Of a stretch of 64,000 bases of DNA, positions 26,390-35,770 are shown one piece after another. The notes under the pieces were generated by a model, which ran no database searches, was not told the DNA's origin, and saw only the letters and a program-made list of their open reading frames with translations. The position numbers and the translations under genes are program-made. This stretch comes from Kordiimonadaceae bacterium (GTDB lineage: Bacteria > Pseudomonadota > Alphaproteobacteria > Sphingomonadales > Kordiimonadaceae): NCBI GenBank assembly GCA_017640725.1, contig JAEPQB010000002.1:310001-374000 (forward strand). The letters are read 5' to 3'. The first letter of the stretch is position 1. Every line of letters starts with the position of its first letter.

Positions 26390-28633
26390 CTACGTATAGA
26401 GCTGCTCGCCGATTGGCAGGCGTCTAATCCGCTTGCCGGTTGCTGCGAAAATGGCATTTGTAAGCGCAGCGGTAACCGGTGGTACGCCAGGTTCGCCGAC
26501 CCCGCCAGGTGGTGCATCAACATCCATGATCGCCACTTCGACATGCGGCGCTTCATCAATTCGGCACACAGGATAAGTGTCGTAGTTGGACTGCTGGATC
26601 TCACCGTTTTCAGCCGTGATGGCACCGTGCTTGGCAATGGACATGGCGAACACCACCGCACCTTCCATTTGTGCTTTCACCCGGTCCGGATTAACGGCCA
26701 GCCCGCAGTCAACTGCCATCCAGGCGCGTGGCACCCTGAGTTCGCCGTCATCGGTCACTTCCACTTCAACCGCGCTCGCGACATAGGTCACAAAACTTCG
26801 GTGAACAGAAATGCCGATGCCGCGACCTTTTGGCATGTCTTTGCCATAGCCAGACATTTCGACAACTTTTTGCAAAGTTGCTTTCAGGCGGCTTGTTGTA
26901 ATCGGATGAGTTTCAAGCGGCGCGTTATAATTGCCATATTGAGCACCATCATCAGCCGGGTTGATGTCACGGTCAGAACCGATCAGTTCCATCAACAACT
27001 CATCTGTACGCCTACCCTCGCCCACAGCAATTTCGTCAACCATGGAACCAAGTGCCCAAGCTTGCTGAATGTTGGTTACAGACCGCAACCAACCGATACG
27101 AACGTGCGCTTTTGCTTCACCGGCATTCACTTGCAGGTTTTCGATCTCAAACGGAATATCCTTAAGGCCTAAGTCAAGCTCAAAGCCACTTGGCCCATTG
27201 GCCGCGGGGTTAAATGTCTGGGCAATTGAAGGATAAGACGCCTTGTGCTTCCAAGCATTCACCTTGCCACCAGTCACACCCACGCGAACACGCTGGGCTG
27301 CGATTGTGTGATAATAGCCGTGATGCATATCATCTTCGCGCGTCCAAACCATTTTGACAGGGCGCCCCGCATGACGGGCCAGAAGCGCTGCTTCCACCGC
27401 AAAATCAGGCTTGGATTTTCGGCCAAATGCGCCGCCGAGAAGCGTCGCTTCCACATACACATCTTCAGGCTGCTTGCCCACATAAGGCGCAACCGTGTTT
27501 TGCACAGCTTGAGGATCTTGGCAGCAAACCCACATCTTCAGGTCGTCGCCTTCCCATTCTGCTGTCGCAGCAGGTGGCTCCATCGGCGCGTGATGCTGGT
27601 GCGGCACAAAATAGTCCGCTTCGTAGACTTTGTCCGCTGACGCAAGCGCCGCATCCACATCACCGCGGTTCAAATGGTTGACATCCTTGCCATCAATGGA
27701 CTGCCACAGCGTTTTTTCATACTCAGTGGTGTCATAGTCCGCGTTTTCGCCGCCATCAAACTGAGCATTCAGGGCCTCGCGGCCCTGCATGGCAGACCAA
27801 GTATTTGTGGCCAACACTGCAACACCACCTAGCGGCTTGAATAATGCAGGGAACGCCAGAGCTGGCAGTTCAACAACGTCCACAACGCCCGGCACAGCCA
27901 TGGCAGCGGCTTTGTCATAACCTGATAGCTTTCCACCCACAACTGGCGGGCGGGCACCAACGGCAAACAGCATGTTTTCGCGGCGGACATCCTGACCAAA
28001 CATCGAGCTGCCGGTAATAATGTCGTTCATATAGATGTTGCGCACCGGCCGGCCGATATATTGGCGCATGTCTTTGGCTTTAAACGTAAGCGAAGATGCA
28101 TCCGGCACAGGCAGTTCAGCTGCCGCAGCTACAAACTCTGCAAAGTCCGCTTTGCGACCATTCACTTTGTTGATCAGCTGATGGTTCTTGGCATCCACAT
28201 CAGATACGGCCACACCCCATTCGTTGGCGGCTGCCTGAACCAGCATTGCACGTGCGGCAGCACCCGCCTGCTGAAAGGCCGTGAAGAACATACGGATTGA
28301 AGTCGAACCATCCGTGTTTTGGTCGCCGAACTTTTTATCGCCGTGAGCGGGCAGGAAGTTAATTCGGTTCCAATCCGCATCCAATTCGTCAGCGATAATT
28401 TGCGGTAAACCAGTGCGACTGCCCTGCCCCATTTCAACACGGTGGATGTCAATATTCACGGTGCCGTCGGGGTCAATCATCAAGTAAACAGAAGACTTCA
28501 GGCCTTCAGCGCCATGCGCATCCGCAATCACTTTTTTCGATACAACTGGTGCCATCAACACCAGCCCGGCTGCAGCGCCCATGCCCTGCAGAACGCCCCT
28601 GCGCGAAACTTTTTTAAGTTGAACAGTCATCAT
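26390..28633 (-). CDS. iorB: Xanthine-dehydrogenase-family molybdopterin-binding subunit, IorB-like
   Basis: The large molybdenum-cofactor subunit of a periplasmic two-subunit hydroxylase or aldehyde dehydrogenase of the isoquinoline 1-oxidoreductase type. The 747-residue protein has a Tat signal ([15 protein letters not shown], with twin Arg), then [15 protein letters not shown], and [29 protein letters not shown] near the C-terminus carries the catalytic Glu. The substrate is unknown. The start at 28633 overlaps the iorA stop (ATGA); ATG 28630 is an alternative with better spacing from AGGAGG. No cytochrome partner is adjacent. Confidence 0.9.
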   Translation of the reverse strand: MMTVQLKKVSRRGVLQGMGAAAGLVLMAPVVSKKVIADAHGAEGLKSSVYLMIDPDGTVNIDIHRVEMGQGSRTGLPQIIADELDADWNRINFLPAHGDKKFGDQNTDGSTSIRMFFTAFQQAGAAARAMLVQAAANEWGVAVSDVDAKNHQLINKVNGRKADFAEFVAAAAELPVPDASSLTFKAKDMRQYIGRPVRNIYMNDIITGSSMFGQDVRRENMLFAVGARPPVVGGKLSGYDKAAAMAVPGVVDVVELPALAFPALFKPLGGVAVLATNTWSAMQGREALNAQFDGGENADYDTTEYEKTLWQSIDGKDVNHLNRGDVDAALASADKVYEADYFVPHQHHAPMEPPAATAEWEGDDLKMWVCCQDPQAVQNTVAPYVGKQPEDVYVEATLLGGAFGRKSKPDFAVEAALLARHAGRPVKMVWTREDDMHHGYYHTIAAQRVRVGVTGGKVNAWKHKASYPSIAQTFNPAANGPSGFELDLGLKDIPFEIENLQVNAGEAKAHVRIGWLRSVTNIQQAWALGSMVDEIAVGEGRRTDELLMELIGSDRDINPADDGAQYGNYNAPLETHPITTSRLKATLQKVVEMSGYGKDMPKGRGIGISVHRSFVTYVASAVEVEVTDDGELRVPRAWMAVDCGLAVNPDRVKAQMEGAVVFAMSIAKHGAITAENGEIQQSNYDTYPVCRIDEAPHVEVAIMDVDAPPGGVGEPGVPPVTAALTNAIFAATGKRIRRLPIGEQLYT

Positions 28634-29082
28634 GCGCCTCCTGCTACGTCGCGGATCGCGGCTTTGATGCGTTGATAGGTGCCACAGCGACATATATTGC
28701 CATACATGGCTTCATCGATTTCCTCGTCGCTGGGGTTGGGATTTTCTGAAAGAAGTGAAGCCGCCTGCATGATCTGGCCCGACTGGCAATAACCACACTG
28801 CGGAACGTCATGTTTCATCCAGGCTTCCTGGAGCGCGTGCAGCGTATCACCGTCCGATAGGCCTTCGATCGTGGTTACGCTCGCATCTTCAACGTCTGCC
28901 ATAAAGGTTTGGCAGGATCGAACAGCCATACCGTCCACATGCACTGTGCAGGCACCGCAAAGACCAGCACCGCAGCCAAACTTGCTGCCGGTCAGCCCCT
29001 GAATGTCGCGGAGAAACCATAAAAGAGGCATTTCTCCATCACCGTCAAACTCTACGGCTTTTCCATTGATCGTCGTTTTCAT
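28630..29082 (-). CDS. iorA: (2Fe-2S)-binding subunit, IorA-like
   Basis: The small iron-sulfur subunit that passes electrons from the molybdenum site. The 150-residue protein has the plant-ferredoxin-type cluster motif [17 protein letters not shown], with the fourth Cys in VRSCQTF. The second cluster domain has [10 protein letters not shown] and ICRCGTY. Both clusters are complete. It precedes iorB with a 4-base overlap. A GGGAG ribosome site precedes the ATG, and the 160 bases upstream are AT-rich and probably hold the promoter. Confidence 0.93.
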   Translation of the reverse strand: MKTTINGKAVEFDGDGEMPLLWFLRDIQGLTGSKFGCGAGLCGACTVHVDGMAVRSCQTFMADVEDASVTTIEGLSDGDTLHALQEAWMKHDVPQCGYCQSGQIMQAASLLSENPNPSDEEIDEAMYGNICRCGTYQRIKAAIRDVAGGA

Positions 29083-29242
29083 CCGACCACTCCCTTAAAA
29101 TCTAACTAATCCACATTGACAGTATAAAGCCCAATAAGTCGTCCGCCAATCATCATTCAACCAAAGCAAGAGCTTTGGGCAAGAATATGCAATTATTAGG
29201 CAGTATAAAATCTGCAAGCGGTCAACTGTTCAAAAGACCCGA

Positions 29243-30025
29243 CTAAGCCGCTTCCGGCTGCAACCGAGAAAAAATCCACCTTTGGTCGGTAGATTTTTCG
29301 CTATCGAAAACATAACCGCCCCCATTGAAGCTTTTCAAAGACGCAGGCTCGGTGATCCGGTTGTCCACAATATAACGCGCCATCATGCCACGGGCTTTTT
29401 TTGCAAGGAAAGACACCACACGGGCGCGGCCGTCTTTCACATCTTCAAAAACGGGAGTGATTACCGGCGCCTTGAGCGCTTTCTTTGGCACAGCTTTAAA
29501 ATACTCATTGGACGCCAAATTGATCAGGACTTTGGCATCATGGTTCACCAGGTCCTTATCAATCGCTTTGGCGATGCGGTCGCCCCAGAATTCATAGAGG
29601 TTGCCACCGCGTTCATTCTGGAACTTGGTGCCCATCTCCAGCCGGTAAGCCTGCATTAGGTCAAGCGGATTTAGAATGCCGTATAGCCCCGAAAGAATGC
29701 GGATGTTTTCATTGGCAAAATCACGGCCGGCTGCATCAAGTGTATTGGCCTCAAAACCCACATACACGTCCCCTTGAAACGCATCGATTGCAGGGCGAGC
29801 ATTGGCAGGTGTGAAAGGAGGCTTGAACGCCTTAAACCTTGCAACATTCAGATCTGCTAGGTTTTCGGAAATGCCCATCATGGCCTGAAGGTCTGTGCTT
29901 TTCAGCTTTTTGGCGTCCCTTGCCAACTTTTTGGCCTGAGACAAAAAACGGGGCTGCTGATCAGCTTCCGACGTGTTTTCGCTCTCAAAGTCCAACTTTT
30001 TCGCAGGTGACAAAACTACAAGCAT
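29243..30025 (-). CDS. yaaA: YaaA-family peroxide-stress protein
   Basis: YaaA (DUF328) limits intracellular free iron and oxidative DNA damage in E. coli, and the fold is reported to bind DNA. The 260-residue product starts with the typical MLVVLSPAKKLDF and has SGLYGILNPLD and NLASNEYFKAV-like motifs, with a basic C-terminal part (FLAKKARGMMARYI). ATG 30025 has GGGGAG upstream, so the four-codon extension is rejected. It is 36 bases downstream of the MFS gene in the same direction. Confidence 0.93.
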   Translation of the reverse strand: MLVVLSPAKKLDFESENTSEADQQPRFLSQAKKLARDAKKLKSTDLQAMMGISENLADLNVARFKAFKPPFTPANARPAIDAFQGDVYVGFEANTLDAAGRDFANENIRILSGLYGILNPLDLMQAYRLEMGTKFQNERGGNLYEFWGDRIAKAIDKDLVNHDAKVLINLASNEYFKAVPKKALKAPVITPVFEDVKDGRARVVSFLAKKARGMMARYIVDNRITEPASLKSFNGGGYVFDSEKSTDQRWIFSRLQPEAA

Positions 30026-30061
30026 GAGGCTCCCCAATCAGTCCAATAATCTACTACAAGT

Positions 30062-31270
30062 CTACGACGCAGACACACGTTCGGTTTTATAACGAAGGCT
30101 CCAATAAATGGTTATGCTCGTTGCAATTGCAAGCATCACAAATGCCGCCTGGTTAACAACCTCCCATCCGAAGTAGCGCAAAATGACACCCGCGGCCAGC
30201 GAAGCCAACGCCGACGAACCAAACACCAGCATTTCATTAAGTCCCTGCACCCTTCCTTTTTCACTGGGGCGGTGCAGCCTGGTCAGCAGCGTGCTGCCGC
30301 CCACAAAACAAAAGTTCCAACCAATACCAAGTGCAATTAAGGCAATGGAAAAATTGGCGAGAGCAATCCCGGAAAGCGCGGTCAAAAACGCTACAGCAAA
30401 CATGGCTTGACCTGTTAGAAGAACGGGCAGCAAGCCAAAGCGCATGATCAAACTGCCGGTGAACAGGCCAGGTAGGAACATGGCTATAACATGCGCCGAG
30501 ATGACCTGGGTGCTGGTGCTGCTGGCAAACCCACAAAATTCCACCATGGCAATAGGCGTTGCAGTCATCACAAACACCATCATTGCATAGCCCAAAGCCC
30601 CATTAACAACAGCCGTTGCAAACGCGGGCTGGCGAACGATTTCGCTGAGCGGGCGTTCTGGCATGTCACTCTCCGCCGAAGTGCTTTCGTCGCCCTGCTG
30701 GCCGATTTTTCGCACCAACATCAATGGTCCCAACGCCAATACTGCAATCGATGCCGAAAATACAAACGCCCCCATAAAGGTATGCGGCAAAAAGAGAGCA
30801 TTGAAAAATTCGTTGCCGGCGGGTGTCAGCAAAGCCGCGAACATACCTCCGATTAGCACTAATGAGATGGCGCGCGGCGCCTGGGCCTCCGCGACACTTT
30901 CGCCAGCGGCAAACCGGTAATAGGCAGCACTTGCCTGATAAGGGCCAATCAAAAGAGTCGCCGCACAAAACAAAAAGAAATTCTGATAGTAAACGCCGGC
31001 GGCCGCCATTAATGCGCCCCCAATTCCAGCGACCGTTGCCGCCAGGAAAACTCTGCGACGACCATATCGTTGCATCATCATCGATATCGGTGCCGTCGAA
31101 ATGGCAACAACTACCATCGATAAAGAAATTGGAAGGGTCGCCAATGACCGATCCGGCGCTATGATCGAGCCTGCGAGACCAGCAAAAGCAATGAACGTCA
31201 TACTGGTTGCCGAAAAACAGGCTTGTGCTGCCATCAACATGGCTACGTTCCAGTTTCCTGGCTTGTTCAT
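30062..31270 (-). CDS. Major facilitator superfamily transporter
   Basis: A 402-residue transporter with about 12 hydrophobic helices, a cytoplasmic central loop around 195-215 (KIGQQGDESTSAESDMPE) and an MFS loop 2-3 signature-like MQRYGRRRVFL. The substrate cannot be inferred; it resembles drug/metabolite efflux-type MFS proteins. ATG 31270 is preferred to a GTG five codons upstream, though neither ribosome site is strong. The start region faces the divergent PAS-domain gene. Confidence 0.85.
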   Translation of the reverse strand: MNKPGNWNVAMLMAAQACFSATSMTFIAFAGLAGSIIAPDRSLATLPISLSMVVVAISTAPISMMMQRYGRRRVFLAATVAGIGGALMAAAGVYYQNFFLFCAATLLIGPYQASAAYYRFAAGESVAEAQAPRAISLVLIGGMFAALLTPAGNEFFNALFLPHTFMGAFVFSASIAVLALGPLMLVRKIGQQGDESTSAESDMPERPLSEIVRQPAFATAVVNGALGYAMMVFVMTATPIAMVEFCGFASSTSTQVISAHVIAMFLPGLFTGSLIMRFGLLPVLLTGQAMFAVAFLTALSGIALANFSIALIALGIGWNFCFVGGSTLLTRLHRPSEKGRVQGLNEMLVFGSSALASLAAGVILRYFGWEVVNQAAFVMLAIATSITIYWSLRYKTERVSAS

Positions 31271-31356
31271 ACGCGAAGGGTCCACTCAGTGAATTGCGAA
31301 ATTTAGTCGGGCACCACGTTTTAGCACACAAACTTCTGCTGTCCTCAACTCATTCC

Positions 31357-31890
31357 ATGTTAGTGTCCGACAGCGCATCCCTTTTCGCGTTGGCTGAGGA
31401 GGTCGACATTTCGCCCAATGATGACCTGGAGATTTATACGGAGATAAGCCCTCTCAGGCCTGCACTTCAACTGGCCTGGGAGTGGGCAGCACCGTCATTG
31501 AATGAAGATGGCTCACTCTCGCGAAACGTCTTCAACCCAGCTCATCTGAAACACCTGATGAATCACATCTCTCTGATGGAAGGTGTCCAAGAGAACGGTC
31601 AATTAGTCGATTTTAAGATACGTTTTTTGTCGCGAATACTTGTGGAGCATGTGGGAGAGAAATCCGGCAAGATGGCAACCGCGTCTTTGCCTCAGGCTTT
31701 TCTTGATAGATGGCTGAAAGCTGGTCAGTTTGCGCTCAGTCATCAAAAGCCCTACATCGCACGTACCCATGTTATCGGTAAAGAACACCGTAGAGCTGAA
31801 CATCTGATTTTGCCCATCCGCATTAAAGGTGAGATCGGTCAAATTCTATGCTTTACGGATATATGGTTTCCCGGCTCGGAAAATTCGTGA
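31357..31890 (+). CDS. PAS_5-like domain protein
   Basis: A 177-residue protein resembling the alphaproteobacterial PAS_5 family: LQLAWEWAAPSL, then LMNHISLMEGVQENGQLVDFKIRFL, and a C-terminal strand pair HLILPIRIKGEIGQILCFTDI. No output domain is present. ATG 31357 is chosen because it gives a family-like N-terminus; the ribosome site is weak and a longer form is possible. It is convergent with the histidine kinase gene (10-base gap). Confidence 0.65.
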   Translation: MLVSDSASLFALAEEVDISPNDDLEIYTEISPLRPALQLAWEWAAPSLNEDGSLSRNVFNPAHLKHLMNHISLMEGVQENGQLVDFKIRFLSRILVEHVGEKSGKMATASLPQAFLDRWLKAGQFALSHQKPYIARTHVIGKEHRRAEHLILPIRIKGEIGQILCFTDIWFPGSENS

Positions 31891-31900
31891 TGGCGCGCTA

Positions 31901-33529
31901 TTAGGCGCTTTCCTGTTCCTGGTGGATGCGTGTTTTCGGAATGCGAATAACAAACTTGGTGCCTACAGCCTGCTCACTCTCAACACTGATGTTACCACCG
32001 TGCATGTCGACAAATGCTTTCACCAACGACAGCCCAAGGCCCGTGCCCTCATGATTGCGGCTAAGAGCTGTGGAGGAACGCACAAAGGGTGAGAAAATGA
32101 TATCCTGCTCTTCCGTTGGGATTCCGATGCCACGGTCCTCAACCATGATCAGCATGCTGCCGTCGTCTTCAATTGCCGCGGAAAGTAAAACATTGTCAGA
32201 GCCTTCTGGCGTAAACTTCACCGCATTTGCCAGCAGGTTGAGCACAGACTGTTTCAAGCGCAGGCGGTCACCGAACAACAGCGGCAAACTGTCTGGCATA
32301 TCCAGATCTATTCCCAGTCCTTTTTGTGATGCTTGGCCAGCGATTAGGGCTTGGCTCTCACGCAGCATGCGCGGCACGTCAACATACTCTTCTTCGATCT
32401 GGAATTGGCCAGCCTCGATTTTTGCGAGGTCCAGCACTTCACCGAGAACGTCAGACAGATGCTCACTCGATGACCGAATGTCTTTCAAATACTCTCGGTA
32501 TTTGTCATGGCCGATAGGCCCAAACATCTGGTCTGACATGATACTGGAGAAGCCAATAATAGCATTCAGCGGCGTGCGCAGTTCATGGCTCACGTTTGCA
32601 AGGAACACACTTTTCGCGCGGTTTGCCGCCTCGGCCTGCTCTTTGGTCATAATCAGCTCAACAGACGTCTTGCGCGCCCGCTCAACCTCTTGTTCCAGTT
32701 CCCATGACCTTTTGCGCAAGGTCTCCTCAGAGGACGACAAAGCTTTGTTGGTGGATCGCAAATTATCCAGCAACACTTGCACAGCATCGAACGACAAGTT
32801 GATCTGGCGCGCAAGCATGCCTACTTCGTCTTTCTGGTGGCGACGGTGTACGTTGATGCGCTGCTCGCCCGGATGCTCAGGGTCGATGCCAGAGACTTCT
32901 TCCACAATTTGAGTAAGCGGTTTTGTCAGGCCCTGGTGGAACGCAAAATACAGAAGCATGACCAACAAAAGGTTGCGCACGAGACCTGAGAGGAAGGTCG
33001 TTGTTGCACGCGCAAAAAATGGCTGCAAACCAACCGCGCGGTCAATAACCACCCTTAGGCTGCCTGGCCGCTCGGCCATTGTGTCAGGCAAGTTCAATTG
33101 GTGACGGTGTGTGGAGCGATCTTCGATCAAAACCCGCGCGTAATTCACGCTGGCGGAACTGAAGGCGCTGGTGTCACGGCTGGCGCCCGCAAGCACAGAA
33201 CCCAAATCATCAAGGATCGCGGCTTCTGCGACATAGTCGTATACCATCAAACCGGAGACAACTTCCTGGGCAAGCTCACTGTCCAGGATGAGAACGGCGC
33301 GGGTCGCAGCGTTTTCGGCCACCTGAAGGCTCTCCTGAACCTTACGGTCCAGCACGCCACCTTCTTCCAGATAGTCCAGATAAACCTGGCCTGCGGACAA
33401 CACAAACCCAACGGCGAATGCAATGATCACCGCAGTGCGTGCCAGCTTGAAGGAAATCTTGTCGTTCCAGTTGAGTTTCAACGGTTTGCCTTTACGCCAA
33501 ATACTTATTTGACGACTTAACCCCCCCAA
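31901..33529 (-). CDS. Membrane-bound sensor histidine kinase (orphan)
   Basis: A 542-residue kinase. TM1 is at about 32-50, an extracytoplasmic sensor region of about 120 residues follows, and TM2 is at about 178-198. Then come a HAMP-like segment, a coiled coil (about 255-305), HisKA with phospho-His315 (ANVSHELRTPLNAIIGF) and HATPase_c with GIGIP and GTGLGLSLVKAF. There is no receiver domain and no response-regulator gene nearby. The start is uncertain: no ATG is available, TTG 33529 is the longest form, and TTG 33481 has AAAGG 6 bases upstream. Confidence 0.9.
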   Translation of the reverse strand: MGGLSRQISIWRKGKPLKLNWNDKISFKLARTAVIIAFAVGFVLSAGQVYLDYLEEGGVLDRKVQESLQVAENAATRAVLILDSELAQEVVSGLMVYDYVAEAAILDDLGSVLAGASRDTSAFSSASVNYARVLIEDRSTHRHQLNLPDTMAERPGSLRVVIDRAVGLQPFFARATTTFLSGLVRNLLLVMLLYFAFHQGLTKPLTQIVEEVSGIDPEHPGEQRINVHRRHQKDEVGMLARQINLSFDAVQVLLDNLRSTNKALSSSEETLRKRSWELEQEVERARKTSVELIMTKEQAEAANRAKSVFLANVSHELRTPLNAIIGFSSIMSDQMFGPIGHDKYREYLKDIRSSSEHLSDVLGEVLDLAKIEAGQFQIEEEYVDVPRMLRESQALIAGQASQKGLGIDLDMPDSLPLLFGDRLRLKQSVLNLLANAVKFTPEGSDNVLLSAAIEDDGSMLIMVEDRGIGIPTEEQDIIFSPFVRSSTALSRNHEGTGLGLSLVKAFVDMHGGNISVESEQAVGTKFVIRIPKTRIHQEQESA

Positions 33530-33627
33530 CAGTGAAATTTCGGTTAATCATAGCGAAATTTTTAGGGAAATTAGCGAATTTTTATCTCAACCGCCTGAAG
33601 TAAGCTGTATTCACAACAGTATTGTGC

Positions 33628-34047
33628 TTACCAGTGACCGATGTTTTCCATAGAAACCCAAGGCTCAGCGGGCTCTAGCGCTTTTCCACGCTGCAGCAGT
33701 TCGATAGAAATATTGTCCGGGCTTCTGACAAAGGCCATCCGGCCATCCCGTGGGGGCCGGTTTATGGTTACACCCGCTTTCATTAACGAATCGCATATCG
33801 CGTATATGTCATCAACGGCATAAGCGAGGTGCCCGAAGTTCCGACCTTCGTCGTATTCTTCAGGGTCCCAGTTGTAGGTTAGTTCAACCTGTGCTTCCTC
33901 ATCACCAGGGGCTGCCAGGAACACCAATGTAAATCTACCTGCAGGCACATCATTGCGGCCAACTTCCTTAAGGCCAAGCTTATTGCAGTAAAAATCCAGC
34001 GACGCGTCAATGTCGGTTACACGCACCATGGTATGCAAATACTTCAT
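33628..34047 (-). CDS. gloA: Lactoylglutathione lyase (glyoxalase I)
   Basis: GloA isomerises the hemithioacetal of methylglyoxal and glutathione to S-lactoylglutathione. The 139-residue VOC-fold protein has the four metal ligands in register with E. coli GloA: His5, Glu55, His73 and Glu116. The E. coli-like length and absence of the eukaryotic insertions suggest the Ni/Co-dependent class. The ATG is preceded by AAGGGA. It is co-directional with and 26 bases downstream of the Met-sulfoxide reductase gene. Confidence 0.93.
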   Translation of the reverse strand: MKYLHTMVRVTDIDASLDFYCNKLGLKEVGRNDVPAGRFTLVFLAAPGDEEAQVELTYNWDPEEYDEGRNFGHLAYAVDDIYAICDSLMKAGVTINRPPRDGRMAFVRSPDNISIELLQRGKALEPAEPWVSMENIGHW

Positions 34048-34073
34048 GCTTTAATTCCCTTCTCAGCTGCAGA

Positions 34074-34541
34074 TCAGGCAGCGAAAACATCAGCCACCAG
34101 GCCCTCAAGTTCAGTTTTGTCCACATTGTCGAACGATGCCAACTCTGTGGAGTCCACATCGAGAACTGCGATCAAATTCCCGTCAGGGTCCTGCACTGGT
34201 ACAACAATCTCTGAATTTGTGCGGCTGTCACAAGCGATGTGATTTTTTATCGCATGCACATCTTCCACGATTTGCGTCTCACCTGTTTCTGCCGCCGTGC
34301 CGCATACGCCGCGACCAAAAGCGATCCGCAAGCAACCTAGCGTTCCCTGATAGGGGCCCACGACCAGTTCATTTGGGTTTGATGGGTCGACCACATAAAA
34401 CCCCGTCCAAAAATATGTTTCAGGGAAAGCTTCAGACAAAAGACAGGAAACAGTCGCCATCTTCGCGGCTGTATTTGTCTCACCCTCCAGCACCGCAGCA
34501 ATTTGCTGTCGAACTGTTGCATAGGTCGCCTGTTTACTCAT
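34074..34541 (-). CDS. msrC: Free methionine-(R)-sulfoxide reductase (GAF-domain fRMsr)
   Basis: This enzyme reduces free Met-R-sulfoxide using thioredoxin. The 155-residue single GAF domain has Cys70, Cys80 and Cys104, with the same spacing (10 and 24) as the catalytic and resolving cysteines of E. coli fRMsr (84, 94, 118). ATG 34541 is set by AGGAG 7 bases upstream; a 35-codon extension is rejected. The start lies inside the end of the GNAT gene (8-base overlap). Together with gloA it forms a small detoxification group. Confidence 0.93.
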   Translation of the reverse strand: MSKQATYATVRQQIAAVLEGETNTAAKMATVSCLLSEAFPETYFWTGFYVVDPSNPNELVVGPYQGTLGCLRIAFGRGVCGTAAETGETQIVEDVHAIKNHIACDSRTNSEIVVPVQDPDGNLIAVLDVDSTELASFDNVDKTELEGLVADVFAA

Positions 34542-35043
34542 CGCCATACTCCTGCAGTTTTGTGTACGCATCACCGGACAGTTCAAAATGAACAACGCCG
34601 GTTTCCCGTTCAGCCCCCAAATAATCGTAAAAACCAAGTGCAACATCGTTGTTTGCGAGCGCAGACCATTCCATGCGCTGGCAACCGAGCTCTCGTGCGC
34701 GGCGCGTCAGAAATGCCAGCATCTGTTTCCCGGTGCCACCGTGGCGGTACTCTGCGCGCACCAACATATCCTCGATATACAAAAGGCGGGTGCCGCGGAA
34801 GCTGGTGAACCGCTCAGCAACAATGGCATAGGCTGCCGGCGTGCCATCAATTTCGCCTATGAATGCCTCACCCAGTGCGCGATCGCCAAACAACAACTCA
34901 GAGAGCGTATCTTCATCAATTGTCGCCAACTCCGGGCGCCCCTCATGATCAGCCAACTCACCGATGAAAGTGGTCAACAACGACAAGTCGGCCACACTGG
35001 CTGGCCGAATTTTCATTTGATCAACTGACGTTGTTTCCACCAT
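34534..35043 (-). CDS. GNAT-family N-acetyltransferase
   Basis: A 169-residue acetyltransferase of the diamine/spermidine-acetyltransferase-like GNAT group. Seen are IRPASVADLSLLTTFIGELADHE-like N-terminal motifs (split here: IRPASVADL and FIGELADHEG), the strand LLYIEDMLVRAEYRHGGTGK with the CoA loop, and ALGFYDYLGA near the end. The N-terminal pattern resembles amine N-acetyltransferases, but the substrate is unproven. GTG/ATG alternatives exist; ATG 35043 has AAGGTGA 8 bases upstream. It overlaps msrC. Confidence 0.83.
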   Translation of the reverse strand: MVETTSVDQMKIRPASVADLSLLTTFIGELADHEGRPELATIDEDTLSELLFGDRALGEAFIGEIDGTPAAYAIVAERFTSFRGTRLLYIEDMLVRAEYRHGGTGKQMLAFLTRRARELGCQRMEWSALANNDVALGFYDYLGAERETGVVHFELSGDAYTKLQEYGDE

Positions 35044-35194
35044 CTGCCAAATCACCTTGATTTTGTGCCAACGCGGCAATGCGCCGCTGGCAAAGAATGT
35101 GCTATGCCACTACACTCTATGCGCAATCCGCACAAGCCGTGTGGCAGGCTACACTCAGATGTGATCGGATGAGTGGCAATCAAGAGGGCTTACA

Positions 35195-35764
35195 ATGATC
35201 AAGAATTTTATTGCGGCGATCGGACTGTCGCTTCTAGCCACTGTGGCATGGGCAGACGACAAACAGCCATTGCCAGAAAAAGTGGATGCAACAGGTTTCC
35301 GTGACGTGCTTGCGAAAACAGGTGACGTGTATATCTCGGGCCAACCCACACCGGAGGGCTTGGAGCGCATGGCCAAGGACGGCGTGAAAACAGTGGTTAG
35401 CTTTCGCACACCACACGAGATGAACAACCGCGACATCGTGCCGTTTGATGAAGCCGCCAAGGCAGAGGAACTGGGCATGAAATATGTGAACATTCCGCTT
35501 GGAGGGGACCATGCTTACAGCCCTGAAGCATTGGCTGAGTTCGCAAAAGTAATGGACGCCGCGGCCGGCAAAACTTTAGTGCATTGCACCGTGGGCTGGC
35601 GCGCAAGCCACGCTTGGGCAGCTTACCTTGTTAAGTACAAAGGCATGGATATCAATGAAGCCGCCGAACACGGGCGCGCGGCAAACATGGGCACACCACC
35701 GATGGAATCGCTCCTAGGCGGCAATGTCAGCTATAGTTTACCCGCAGATAACGGCGACAAATAG
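35195..35764 (+). CDS. Exported phosphatase-like protein of the beta-lactamase-hydrolase-like/DSP family
   Basis: A 189-residue protein with a Sec signal peptide (cleavage near AWA|DD, about residue 20) and a cysteine-phosphatase-like fold. The active-site loop HCTVGWRAS places the Arg five positions after the Cys (C-x4-R), as in the BLH/DUF442-type group rather than the classical C-x5-R. VYISGQPTPEGLERMAKDGVKTVV is the usual N-terminal pattern, seen here in parts. Periplasmic location is predicted. The substrate is unknown. Confidence 0.78.
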   Translation: MIKNFIAAIGLSLLATVAWADDKQPLPEKVDATGFRDVLAKTGDVYISGQPTPEGLERMAKDGVKTVVSFRTPHEMNNRDIVPFDEAAKAEELGMKYVNIPLGGDHAYSPEALAEFAKVMDAAAGKTLVHCTVGWRASHAWAAYLVKYKGMDINEAAEHGRAANMGTPPMESLLGGNVSYSLPADNGDK

Positions 35765-35770
35765 CGGCGC

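Noticed and set aside
30666-31331. Minus-strand 221-codon frame overlapping the MFS gene in another frame
   Set aside because: The MFS frame has clear transmembrane periodicity and family motifs; the overlapping frame is rich in Cys, Arg and Trp and looks non-coding.
33521-33627. Second CtrA-like site upstream of the orphan histidine kinase
   Set aside because: A TTAAC half is present, but the other half has two mismatches; chance occurrence in AT-rich DNA is likely.
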